Positions 42,405 to 50,350 of a DNA stretch of 64,000 bases are shown here, in pieces (the stretch's first letter is position 1; each line of letters opens with the position of its first letter). The position numbers and the translations under genes are program-made. Location of the stretch: assembly GCF_000179915.2 (NCBI RefSeq), contig NC_014963.1, forward strand, positions 4,154,001-4,218,000, in the 5' to 3' direction. This stretch comes from Terriglobus saanensis SP1PR4 (lineage in GTDB: Bacteria; Acidobacteriota; Terriglobia; Terriglobales; Acidobacteriaceae). The notes under the pieces were generated by a model, which saw nothing but the letters and a program-made list of their open reading frames with translations, searched no databases and was not told the DNA's origin.

Positions 42405-43772
42405 ATGGTTCCAAGGAAACATCCAAGGGTACAAGAGTGCTGGGTTTCGACGCGCGTGGTGACACCCGAAGGTGTTCGCCCGGCGGCCGTAGTGGTCGAA
42501 GACGGCGTCATTGTCGCCGTGCTGGATACCGCTCCTGCGGGCACGCGCGTCCACGACTGGGGCGACGATGCCCTTCTGCCCGGCCTCGTCGATCCCCATG
42601 TCCACATCAACGAGCCGGGACGAACCGAGTGGGAGGGCTTTGAGACAGCCACCCGCGCCGCGGCCGCGGGCGGCTTTACCACCGTGGTGGATATGCCTCT
42701 AAACTGTCTGCCGGAGACGACGACGGTGGCTTCTCTGGAGATCAAACGGGCTGCCGCCGCGGGCAAGTGCTGGGTGGACTGGGCGGCGTGGGGAGGGGCG
42801 GTCGATGGCAACCAGGAACACATCCTCCCCCTCGCGCGTGCGGGTGTTCTGGGATACAAGTGCTTCCTCGTCTATCCGGGATGCGATGGATTCACGTCTA
42901 TCGACGCGGAGAATCTGGAACGTGCGCTCCCAGCGATTGCGGAAAGCGGTCTGCCGCTGCTGGTGCACGCGGAGCTGCAGGGGCCAATCGACGCCGCCTG
43001 CGCCAGGCTGCACGGTGCGGACTGGCGGAAGTACGCGACTTATCTTGCCTCGCGCCCGGATGAGGCGGAACTGGATGCGATTGCTTTCCTCATCGGGCTC
43101 TGCCGCAAGTATCGGTTCAAACTGCATATCGTGCATCTGGCGACGGCGCTCGCCCTGCCCATGTTGCGAGAAGCCAAGGCCGAAGGTCTGCCGATTACGG
43201 TGGAGACCTGTCCGCACTACCTGCACCTTTCTGCGGAAGAGATTGCCGATGGAGCGACGGAGTTCAAATGCGCTCCTCCGGTGCGGAGCGCGGCGAACCG
43301 CGAAGGCTTATGGGAAGGCCTGCGAGAGGGTGTCATCGATCTGGTCGCGACCGACCACTCGCCCTGTCCGCCGGAGATGAAGAAGTTTGGCGGTCGTTTC
43401 GATGAGGCGTGGGGCGGGATTGCCAGCCTCTCGACGGCGCTGAGCGTGATGTGGACGGAGGCCGAGGCGCGTGGGTTTTCGCTAACCGACATTGCCCGGT
43501 GGATGAGTGCCGCGCCCGCCACTCTGGCGGGGCTGGAGAGCAAAGTCGGGGCCATCGCCATGGGGCGGCACGCAAATTTTGTGCGATTTGCTCCGCAATC
43601 TGCGCGTTTTATCGAAAAGAACTGTCTGCATTACCGGCACAAAGTCTCTCCCTATCTGGGAAAAAATCTGCGCGGAGTCGTGAAAACAACCGTGCTGCGA
43701 GGGGTTCCCGCCTATCTGGACGGCAAGTTTGCGGAAGGAGCGGCGGGACGCGAGTATGCTGAAATTACATGA
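42405..43772 (+). CDS. allB: Allantoinase
   Basis: Hydrolyses (S)-allantoin to allantoate. The 455-aa amidohydrolase has the metal motif GLVDPHVHINEPGRTEWEGF near residue 60, the carbamylated-Lys region GVLGYKCFLVYPG near 145, HIVHLATALALPML near 245 with metal His, ETCPHYL near 268 and DLVATDHSPCPPEM near 317. First gene of a tightly overlapping operon for urate breakdown; its stop overlaps the next start as ATGA. Confidence 0.94.
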   Translation: MVPRKHPRVQECWVSTRVVTPEGVRPAAVVVEDGVIVAVLDTAPAGTRVHDWGDDALLPGLVDPHVHINEPGRTEWEGFETATRAAAAGGFTTVVDMPLNCLPETTTVASLEIKRAAAAGKCWVDWAAWGGAVDGNQEHILPLARAGVLGYKCFLVYPGCDGFTSIDAENLERALPAIAESGLPLLVHAELQGPIDAACARLHGADWRKYATYLASRPDEAELDAIAFLIGLCRKYRFKLHIVHLATALALPMLREAKAEGLPITVETCPHYLHLSAEEIADGATEFKCAPPVRSAANREGLWEGLREGVIDLVATDHSPCPPEMKKFGGRFDEAWGGIASLSTALSVMWTEAEARGFSLTDIARWMSAAPATLAGLESKVGAIAMGRHANFVRFAPQSARFIEKNCLHYRHKVSPYLGKNLRGVVKTTVLRGVPAYLDGKFAEGAAGREYAEIT

Positions 43773-44284
43773 ATGATGTGTTGACACGCTGGAATCGGAT
43801 GTCCGTAGAGGACGCGATCGGGGAGATTTTGCCCTGTTGCGGATCAAGGGCCTGGGCACGTGGACTCGCTGGCTTACGTCCGGTGATGCTGGAAGATTCG
43901 CTTTTGCAGCGGAGCGACCGCATCTGGTGGGGGCTTTCGGAGACGGATTGGAATGAAGCGTTTCGCAGCCATCCCCGGATCGGCGAAAAGAACGCCGCGG
44001 GCGAAACGACCCCCCAGGCGGTGCATTGGAGCGCCAAAGAGCAGAGCAATGCTGCAGATCTCTACTCCGTGAAAGAGCTGATGGCCGAGGGACAACGAGC
44101 GTACGAGGAGAAGTTTGGCCGCATCTTTATTGTCTGCGCGACCGGCAAGAGCGCGTCGGAGATGCTGGCCATGCTTGATACACGCATGCACAACGATCCT
44201 GCAACGGAACTGCGCAATGCTGCCGAGCAGCAGCGGCAGATCACGCAGCTGCGTCTGCGGAAGTGGATGCGGGGCGAGCGATGA
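43769..44284 (+). CDS. uraD: 2-oxo-4-hydroxy-4-carboxy-5-ureidoimidazoline (OHCU) decarboxylase
   Basis: Third step from urate to (S)-allantoin. The 171-aa helical protein shows SRAWARGLAGLRP near 26, FRSHPRIGEKN near 65 (catalytic His in HPRIG) and EKFGRIFIVCATGKSASEML near 112, all family signatures. Both ends overlap neighbours as ATGA, so translation is coupled with allB and uraH. Confidence 0.94.
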   Translation: MNDVLTRWNRMSVEDAIGEILPCCGSRAWARGLAGLRPVMLEDSLLQRSDRIWWGLSETDWNEAFRSHPRIGEKNAAGETTPQAVHWSAKEQSNAADLYSVKELMAEGQRAYEEKFGRIFIVCATGKSASEMLAMLDTRMHNDPATELRNAAEQQRQITQLRLRKWMRGER

Positions 44285-44619
44285 GCATTTCGACCCACGT
44301 CCTGGATACGGCCAGCGGCAGACCCGCCGTGGGTATGGGCGTCGAACTGGAGCTGAACCAGGACGGCGAGTGGCTGACGCTGAACGCGGCGCATACGGAT
44401 GCCGACGGTCGCGTCAAGTTCCTGCTGCCCGAGGGCGAGATCATGGTGCCCGGCGTCTACTGCGCGCGGTTCGCCACAGCAGCGTGGTTTGTGGCCCATG
44501 GCATGAAAGGGCTCTATCCCATTGTGGAGATTACTTTCACGGTAGAGGCGGGACAGGCACATTATCACGTGCCGCTTTTGCTTACGTCCAATGGGTACAC
44601 CACCTACCGGGGTAGTTGA
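44281..44619 (+). CDS. uraH: 5-hydroxyisourate hydrolase (transthyretin-like)
   Basis: Second step from urate to allantoin. The 112-aa protein has all three hallmarks: STHVLDTASGRPA with the catalytic His at the N-terminus, AHTDADGR near 40, and the C-terminal YRGS. The ATG at 44281 overlaps the uraD stop. No Tat or Sec leader, so cytoplasmic. Confidence 0.96.
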   Translation: MSISTHVLDTASGRPAVGMGVELELNQDGEWLTLNAAHTDADGRVKFLLPEGEIMVPGVYCARFATAAWFVAHGMKGLYPIVEITFTVEAGQAHYHVPLLLTSNGYTTYRGS

Positions 44620-44635
44620 AAAGGAGTAAGGAACT

Positions 44636-45478
44636 GTGGCAAAACTAATCGACAGCCGATACGGCAAGGCGCGTGTGCGTGTGATGAAGCTGGACCGCTC
44701 GCAGCCGCAGCATCAACTGCTGGAGTGGACGGTGCGTGTTCTACTGGAAGGCGACTTCGAGACCGCGCACACGGTCGGCGACAACTCCAACATCCTGCCG
44801 ACGGACACGATGAAGAACACGGTCTACTCGCGCGCGAAAGAGTCGAAGGCGGAGACGCCGGAAGAGTTTGCAATAGAGCTTGCGGAGTTCCTTCTGGGAC
44901 GCAATCCTCAGGTGCACACCGTCGAAGTAAAGATCGAGACGGCGATGTGGAAGCGCCTGGTGGTGGACGGCAAGCCTCACGGCTCGTCGTTTATGCGGGG
45001 CTCGGATGAGCTGGGAACGGTGCTCCACCACGCAACGCGCGAGACGAAGACGATGGTCTGCGGTGTGGAGAACATGGTGATCCTGAAGTCACAGAACTCC
45101 AGTTTTGAAGGCTATATCCAGGATGATCTGACAACGCTGAAGCCAACGGCGGACCGGCTCTTCGCCACGGCAATGACGGCGGACTGGGACTACACCGACG
45201 GAGGCTCTGCGTTTGCCGCACGACGCGAAGCGATCCGCGAAGCCATGCTGAAGGCGTTCGCCGAGCACGATTCGAAGTCGGTGCAACAGACGCTCTACGC
45301 CATGGCCGAAGCTGCAATGGCGGCGGTGCCTGCAGTAAATCGCGTGCATATGGTGATGCCGAACAAGCACTGCCTCCTGGTGGACCTGAAGCACTTCGGT
45401 CAGGAAAACAACAACGAAATCTTTGTGCCTACGGAAGATCCGCACGGATACATTGAGGCGACGGTGGTGCGCGAGTAG
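44636..45478 (+). CDS. pucL: Urate oxidase (factor-independent uricase)
   Basis: Oxidises urate to 5-hydroxyisourate with oxygen. The 280-aa tunnel-fold protein has YGKARVRVMKL near 9, DNSNILPTDTMKNTVY near 49 (Thr of the catalytic dyad), FMRGSDELGTVLH, and LKSQNSSFEGYIQDDLTTLK near 150 with the urate-binding Phe/Gln region. The GTG at 44636 is preceded by AAGGAGTAAGG. Stop TAG overlaps the next GTG by one base. Confidence 0.95.
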   Translation: MAKLIDSRYGKARVRVMKLDRSQPQHQLLEWTVRVLLEGDFETAHTVGDNSNILPTDTMKNTVYSRAKESKAETPEEFAIELAEFLLGRNPQVHTVEVKIETAMWKRLVVDGKPHGSSFMRGSDELGTVLHHATRETKTMVCGVENMVILKSQNSSFEGYIQDDLTTLKPTADRLFATAMTADWDYTDGGSAFAARREAIREAMLKAFAEHDSKSVQQTLYAMAEAAMAAVPAVNRVHMVMPNKHCLLVDLKHFGQENNNEIFVPTEDPHGYIEATVVRE

Positions 45479-46686
45479 TGAGCGCCGACGCACAGCGGGT
45501 GATGGAGCGTTGCTCTGCTTTGGCCAGTGTGACGGATGTCGCCGGAGAGACGACACGGACGTTTCTCTCCCCCGCCATGGCACGGGCCAACGCCGTTGTA
45601 GGCGAATGGATGCAGGCGGCTGGAATGAGTATCCGCATGGATGCTGCGGGGAACCTTCGTGGACATCGTGGAGAAGCCGCTAAGACTTTGGTGATGGCTT
45701 CGCATCTCGATACGGTGCCAAATGCCGGAGCCTACGACGGTATCCTGGGCGTCGTGATGGCGATTGAAGTCGCCGAAGCGATGCGGGAGACAGCGCTTCC
45801 CTTCTCGATCGAAGTGATTGGATTCTCGGAAGAAGAGGGCGTGCGCTTTGGCGTTCCCTTTATCGGCTCACGCGCTCTCGTGGGAACTTGCGATGACGTC
45901 TTGTTGGCTACGAAAGACGCGGACGGCGTGACTGTGCGCGAGGCCATCGCAGCTTACGGACTCTCCTGCGATGCGTTGCCCGAAGCGATGTTGCAGGATG
46001 CCTTTGCCTATCTGGAGTTTCACATCGAGCAGGGGCCTGTGCTCGAAGCCGAGGGGTGCGCTCTGGGCGTAGTGGAGGCCATCGCCGGGCAGAGCCGTTA
46101 TGTGCTGACGTTTACCGGCAAGGCGAATCACGCGGGCACGACGCCGATGAAGCTGCGGCAGGATGCGATGTCTGCGGCAGCGGAGTGGATCGTCGCCGCG
46201 GAAGCCCTTGCGCAGGAGAAAGGCGGTCTGGTGGCGACCGTCGGTTCCGTCTCCACGATTCCCGGTGCCGGGAATGTGATTGCAGGTGAGGTCAGGGTTA
46301 CGCTCGATGTCCGCAGCGCGAAGGACAAGGTGCGCCGCGAAGCTGTCTCTGCTTTACTTGCAAAGGCGGAAGCTTGCGGCCTCGGCCGTGGCGTGCGCGT
46401 CGAGACAAAGCTACGCATGGATCAGACGGCGGTGGCGATGGATGCTTCCCTGACCGCCACTCTGACGAAAGCAGTGGGAGACGATGCGCGTAGGATGATC
46501 AGCGGAGCCGGGCATGATGCGATGATCGTAGCGCCACACATTCCGAGTGCGATGCTCTTTCTACGGTCGCCCGGAGGTCTGAGCCATCATCCGGACGAAA
46601 GTGTTCTGATGGACGATGTACAAGCGGGGCTGGACGCTGGCGTCCGCTTTGTGGAGTTGCTGGCGGTGAAGGAGAACAATGCATAA
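45478..46686 (+). CDS. allC: Allantoate amidohydrolase (M20 family)
   Basis: Converts allantoate to ureidoglycine with release of ammonia and CO2. The 402-aa binuclear metallohydrolase has VMASHLDTVPNAGAYDGILG (metal His/Asp), FSEEEGVRFG (Glu pair), FHIEQGPVLE and GKANHAGTTPM in the dimerisation domain, then SGAGHDAM and LSHHPDE at the end. GTG start at 45478 overlaps the uricase stop. Its last 8 bases overlap allE. Confidence 0.9.
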   Translation: MSADAQRVMERCSALASVTDVAGETTRTFLSPAMARANAVVGEWMQAAGMSIRMDAAGNLRGHRGEAAKTLVMASHLDTVPNAGAYDGILGVVMAIEVAEAMRETALPFSIEVIGFSEEEGVRFGVPFIGSRALVGTCDDVLLATKDADGVTVREAIAAYGLSCDALPEAMLQDAFAYLEFHIEQGPVLEAEGCALGVVEAIAGQSRYVLTFTGKANHAGTTPMKLRQDAMSAAAEWIVAAEALAQEKGGLVATVGSVSTIPGAGNVIAGEVRVTLDVRSAKDKVRREAVSALLAKAEACGLGRGVRVETKLRMDQTAVAMDASLTATLTKAVGDDARRMISGAGHDAMIVAPHIPSAMLFLRSPGGLSHHPDESVLMDDVQAGLDAGVRFVELLAVKENNA

Positions 46687-47419
46687 GTTAGGCGAAACAC
46701 GCAGCCGCTTGCGGCACGATCATCTTCTGCAGACGCCGGATACCTTTGTGCGCGCTGCACTGCCCGGCATGGTGAAGTCAGTAGCCGTGGTACACGCCGC
46801 GACCGCGCTGGGCGCGGGATTTACGCAGTACACCGCGGAAATGGAAGCAGGCGGGCGGCTAGGCGGTGCGATGGGCACACGCTTTCTCTACGTGCTCGAA
46901 GGACATCTGCAGGTGGACCAGGAAGAGTTGTTGCCGGGTGGCTATGTGCTGTTGCCCTCGGGCCATCCGCTGGAGGTCACGGCGAAGTCCGCGTCGCGTG
47001 TTGCTGTAATCGAAAAAGAGTATGTCGCCCTGAAGGGCGTGGGCGCTCCTCAGTTTTTCGTTGGCCGCGAGAGCGACATCGTGTACACCCCACTGATGGG
47101 CGACGAAGATCTGCAAGTGCGACAGCTTCTGCCTGACGATCTGGCGTTGGATTTTGCGGTGAATACGATGACCTACATGCCCGGCGCTGCGCTGAGCATG
47201 GTCGAGGTCCACGTCATGGAGCATGGTCTGCTGATGCTCGAAGGCGGAGGCATCTATCGTCTGGGTGAGAGCTGGTATCCCGTGACCAAGGGCGACTTCA
47301 TCTGGATGGCTCCGTACTGCCCGCAGTGGTTTGGAGCGATTGGGAAAGTGCCCGCGAAGTACCTCATCTACAAGGACTGGAACCGGCACCCGCTGGCCGC
47401 GCGTGGAGAAGCGCGATGA
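46679..47419 (+). CDS. allE: (S)-ureidoglycine aminohydrolase (bicupin)
   Basis: Releases ammonia from ureidoglycine giving (S)-ureidoglycolate. The 246-aa protein has two cupin domains: TRFLYVLEGHLQVDQEELLP near 67 and MVEVHVMEHGLLMLEGGGIY near 175, the latter with metal-binding Glu-His-Glu-type ligands; KGDFIWMAPYCPQWF closes the site. AAGGAG before the ATG at 46679. Overlaps both neighbours. Confidence 0.93.
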   Translation: MHKLGETRSRLRHDHLLQTPDTFVRAALPGMVKSVAVVHAATALGAGFTQYTAEMEAGGRLGGAMGTRFLYVLEGHLQVDQEELLPGGYVLLPSGHPLEVTAKSASRVAVIEKEYVALKGVGAPQFFVGRESDIVYTPLMGDEDLQVRQLLPDDLALDFAVNTMTYMPGAALSMVEVHVMEHGLLMLEGGGIYRLGESWYPVTKGDFIWMAPYCPQWFGAIGKVPAKYLIYKDWNRHPLAARGEAR

Positions 47420-48675
47420 AGATCGTCGTCGACGCCCAGCGCCTGCAAAGCGAACTGGCTATGCTGGCGTCGTTTACCCATGTGGAGCAGACGGGTAAAG
47501 ACGGCGAGACCGCCGTTACGCGCGTTGTCTTTACCGAGGATGACCTGCGCGCGCGGATGTGGCTCCGTGGTTTATATGAAGAGGCAGGATTAGCCATCCG
47601 CGAAGACGCCGTAGGAAACGTCTTTGCGCGTTGGATAGGTTCGGAGCCTGAGCTGCCTGCAGTCGCGACGGGTTCGCACACGGATGCCATTCCTCACGCG
47701 GGCATGTACGACGGCACCGTTGGCGTACTGGGTGGATTGGAGGCGATTCGCTCTCTGCAGCGCGCCGGTGTGAAACCGAAGCGGTCGATTGAATTGCTGA
47801 TGTTTACCTCGGAGGAGCCGACGCGATTTGGGATCGGCTGCCTGGGAAGTCGCTTGCTGGCCGGCGTTCTGGATGCTTCTGCTGCGGACCAGTTGAAAGA
47901 TGCTGAAGGCCTGACTCTGGCGGAGGTCCGCGCGAGTGCTGGGTTTACGGGATCACTCGATGAGGTGCTGCTCCCCACCGGCTACTACAGTGCCTGGGCG
48001 GAGTTGCATATCGAACAGGGGCCCCTGCTGGAGCGCGACGGAATCCAGATCGGCGTAGTCACCGATATTGCTGCGCCCGCAAGCTACCGCATCATCATCG
48101 AAGGCTTTGGCGGACATGCTGGAGCCCTGTTGATGCCCGACCGAAGAGACGCACTCTGCGCAGCGGCGGAGATCGTTCTGGCAGTGGAGAGGTTTGCACT
48201 CGCGACCGGTGCGATCGATACGGTGGCCACCGTCGGTACGGTGAAGGTACACCCCGGCGCGGTGAACAGTGTGCCCAGCCGCGTGGAGCTGGCGCTGGAT
48301 GTGCGCGACACAGACCCCGAGCGGCGCGAGAGCGTGATGCGCGGCGTACGCGCGGTCTGCGAGGAGTTACGGGAACGGCGCGGTGTCTCGATCGTCGAGG
48401 AGCGCATCAATGCCGATCCTCCGGCGCAGAGCGACGCGCGCATCGTCGCAGCCATCGAAGCGGCGTGCGTGCAACACGGCTATTCGTATCGCCGCATGGT
48501 AAGCCGGGCTTACCATGACTCGCTCTTCATGGCGTGCGTCGCTCCGGTGGCGATGCTCTTCATTCCATGCCGCGGCGGCGTGAGCCACAGGCCGGATGAG
48601 TTTGCGAGTTTGGATGCCATGGCCGCAGGCATTACAGTGCTTGCGGAGACTCTGTTGCATTTCTCGGCGATGTGA
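47416..48675 (+). CDS. Ureidoglycolate amidohydrolase (M20 family, plant-UAH-like)
   Basis: Expected to hydrolyse (S)-ureidoglycolate to glyoxylate, ammonia and CO2. The 419-aa enzyme has ATGSHTDAIPHAGMYDG near residue 78, LLMFTSEEPTRFGIGCLGSR near 128 and LHIEQGPLLERDG near 198. The SHxDAIP...GxYDG and EEPTRFGIxCLGSRLLAG strings match what I recall of plant ureidoglycolate amidohydrolase better than allantoate amidohydrolase. Start at 47416 overlaps allE as ATGA. It is distinct from the allantoate enzyme two genes upstream, giving the operon both M20 steps. Confidence 0.85.
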   Translation: MKIVVDAQRLQSELAMLASFTHVEQTGKDGETAVTRVVFTEDDLRARMWLRGLYEEAGLAIREDAVGNVFARWIGSEPELPAVATGSHTDAIPHAGMYDGTVGVLGGLEAIRSLQRAGVKPKRSIELLMFTSEEPTRFGIGCLGSRLLAGVLDASAADQLKDAEGLTLAEVRASAGFTGSLDEVLLPTGYYSAWAELHIEQGPLLERDGIQIGVVTDIAAPASYRIIIEGFGGHAGALLMPDRRDALCAAAEIVLAVERFALATGAIDTVATVGTVKVHPGAVNSVPSRVELALDVRDTDPERRESVMRGVRAVCEELRERRGVSIVEERINADPPAQSDARIVAAIEAACVQHGYSYRRMVSRAYHDSLFMACVAPVAMLFIPCRGGVSHRPDEFASLDAMAAGITVLAETLLHFSAM

Positions 48676-48701
48676 GCGATGTTCGTGCAGAATAAGGGGA
48701 T

Positions 48702-50066
48702 ATGGCGATAGCTTCGATTAATCCGGCGAATGGCACGACGCTGAAGACGTTTGAGCCGTTGACGGCGGAGCGGCTTGAAGAGAAGCTTGCGCTGGCTGCG
48801 AAGGCCTTTCGCGACTTCCAGAAGATGCCCGTGGAACATCGCGCCCTGTGTATGCGGAAGCTCGCGACGCTGCTCGAAGAAGACGTCGAAGATTTGGCCC
48901 AGACCATGATGCAGGAGACGGGTAAGCCTCTGCGCGTGGGCCGCGAAGAGATTGAAAAATGCGCGACCTGCTGCCGCTACTATGCCGAAAACGCGGCGCG
49001 CATCCTGGCTCCTGAAGCGATTCCGACGGGCACGGGAAAGAGCTATGTGCGCTGGGACCCGCTTGGCGTCCTCCTTGCGGTAATGCCGTGGAACTATCCG
49101 TTCTGGCAGGTCTTTCGCTTCCTCGCACCGGCCCTGATGGCGGGCAATGTGGGCCTGTTGAAACATGCGCCCAGCGTGCCGCAGTGTGCGTTTGCGATTG
49201 AGACCCTGACACGACGCGCTGGATTTCCGCGCGGAACATTTCAGACGCTCTTCCTCGAAACAGAGCAGGTAGAAGGCGTGATCGGCGATCCTCGCGTGGC
49301 TGCCGTCACAGTGACGGGAAGCCAACGCGCCGGGCGCTCTATCGCCGCGAAGGCTGGTGCCTGCCTGAAGAAGACAGTACTCGAACTCGGTGGGAGCGAT
49401 CCCTTTGTCGTGATGCCGACGGGAGATCTAGCCACGGCGGTAGAGGTCGCAGCGCAGTCGCGCACGGTGAACAGCGGGCAATCCTGCATCGCCGCCAAAC
49501 GCTTCATCGTGCACGCCAGCATCTACGAAGAGTTCGTGCGTCGCTTTGCACGGAAGATGGGATCGCTGAAGGTAGGCGATCCATCGCGCGAGGATACCGA
49601 AGTTGGCCCACTGGCCTCCGCGCAAGGGCTGGCTGAAGTCGAGCGGCAGGTTGCCGATGCGATAGCGGCAGGCGGACGCATCGTGGTCGGCGGTGGGAAG
49701 CTTTTGAGCCGCGGCTTCTACTTTGAACCAACGGTGATCGTGGATGTCCCGAGGACAAGTGCTGTCTATCGCGAAGAGATCTTTGGACCGGTAGCGATGG
49801 TCTTCTCCGCGCGCGATACGTCCGAGGCCATCCAGATCGCAAACGACACGGACTTCGGTCTCGGCGCTTCTGTGTGGACAAGCGATCCGGCCGAGCAGCA
49901 GCGGATGGTCTCAGAGATCGAAGCGGGAATGGTGTTCCTTAATGCGATGGTCGCCAGCGATCCGCGCATGCCCTTCGGTGGGGTAAAGGGTTCAGGCTAT
50001 GGACGGGAGTTAAGCGCTGCGGGCATGCGTGAGTTTCTGAATGCGAAGTCCGTTGTTGTGGCTTGA
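48702..50066 (+). CDS. NAD(P)-dependent aldehyde dehydrogenase (succinate-semialdehyde type)
   Basis: A 454-aa dehydrogenase. Cofactor and catalytic blocks are AVMPWNYPFWQVFRFLAPAL near 127, VTGSQRAGRSIAAKAG near 205, VLELGGSDPFVV (catalytic Glu) near 228 and NSGQSCIAAKRF with the nucleophile Cys near 262. PFGGVKGSGYGRELSAAGMR closes it. Similar to succinate-semialdehyde dehydrogenases of the GabD/Sad group. 26 bases after the ureidoglycolate gene with AAGGGGAT as ribosome site, so it is probably part of the operon; its link with ureide breakdown is not obvious. Confidence 0.9.
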   Translation: MAIASINPANGTTLKTFEPLTAERLEEKLALAAKAFRDFQKMPVEHRALCMRKLATLLEEDVEDLAQTMMQETGKPLRVGREEIEKCATCCRYYAENAARILAPEAIPTGTGKSYVRWDPLGVLLAVMPWNYPFWQVFRFLAPALMAGNVGLLKHAPSVPQCAFAIETLTRRAGFPRGTFQTLFLETEQVEGVIGDPRVAAVTVTGSQRAGRSIAAKAGACLKKTVLELGGSDPFVVMPTGDLATAVEVAAQSRTVNSGQSCIAAKRFIVHASIYEEFVRRFARKMGSLKVGDPSREDTEVGPLASAQGLAEVERQVADAIAAGGRIVVGGGKLLSRGFYFEPTVIVDVPRTSAVYREEIFGPVAMVFSARDTSEAIQIANDTDFGLGASVWTSDPAEQQRMVSEIEAGMVFLNAMVASDPRMPFGGVKGSGYGRELSAAGMREFLNAKSVVVA

Positions 50067-50073
50067 AAGCCTT

Positions 50074-50295
50074 GTGCGCCATTCTTTCGCGTTTTTTGCG
50101 AAAGGGTGGGGTAAGTTCGCTACGAATCTCTCCCTTTGTCATTCCGTAGCGAAGCGGAGGAATCTGCTTCGCTCACCTTCCTCACAGATCAGGTTTGTGC
50201 GCCCCGCGCGACCCCACCCTTTCGCGATGAAGCCGCGAAAGAATGGGGCACGAAAAGCAACAGCAGATTCCTTCGCTTCGCTACGGAATGACAAA
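50074..50295. repeat. Nested repeat block with two repeat families
   Basis: Outer arms are the 34-bp repeat at 50135-50168 and its inverted copy at 50262-50295 (one mismatch). Between them lies a GCGAAAGAATGGGGCAC palindrome (50197-50251). Before them stands another CATTCTTTCGC/GCGAAAGGGT hairpin (50081-50107), which may end the purine operon. This fills the 284-base gap. Confidence 0.85.
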
Positions 50296-50302
50296 ATTAA
50301 AC

Positions 50303-50335
50303 AGAAAGGCCCGACGCAGGCGCGTCGGGCCTTCT
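50303..50335 (-). terminator. Terminator of the TonB-dependent receptor gene
   Basis: AGAAAGGCCCGACGC (50303-50317) pairs with GCGTCGGGCCTTCT (50322-50335) with a 4-base loop and one bulge; on the minus strand it is followed by GTTTAATTTTG. Confidence 0.85.
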
Positions 50336-50350
50336 GTTGCTACTGTTCGT

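Noticed and set aside
40948-42462. A 504-codon open frame opposite hom and the deaminase
   Set aside because: Spans two genes on the opposite strand and has no domain.
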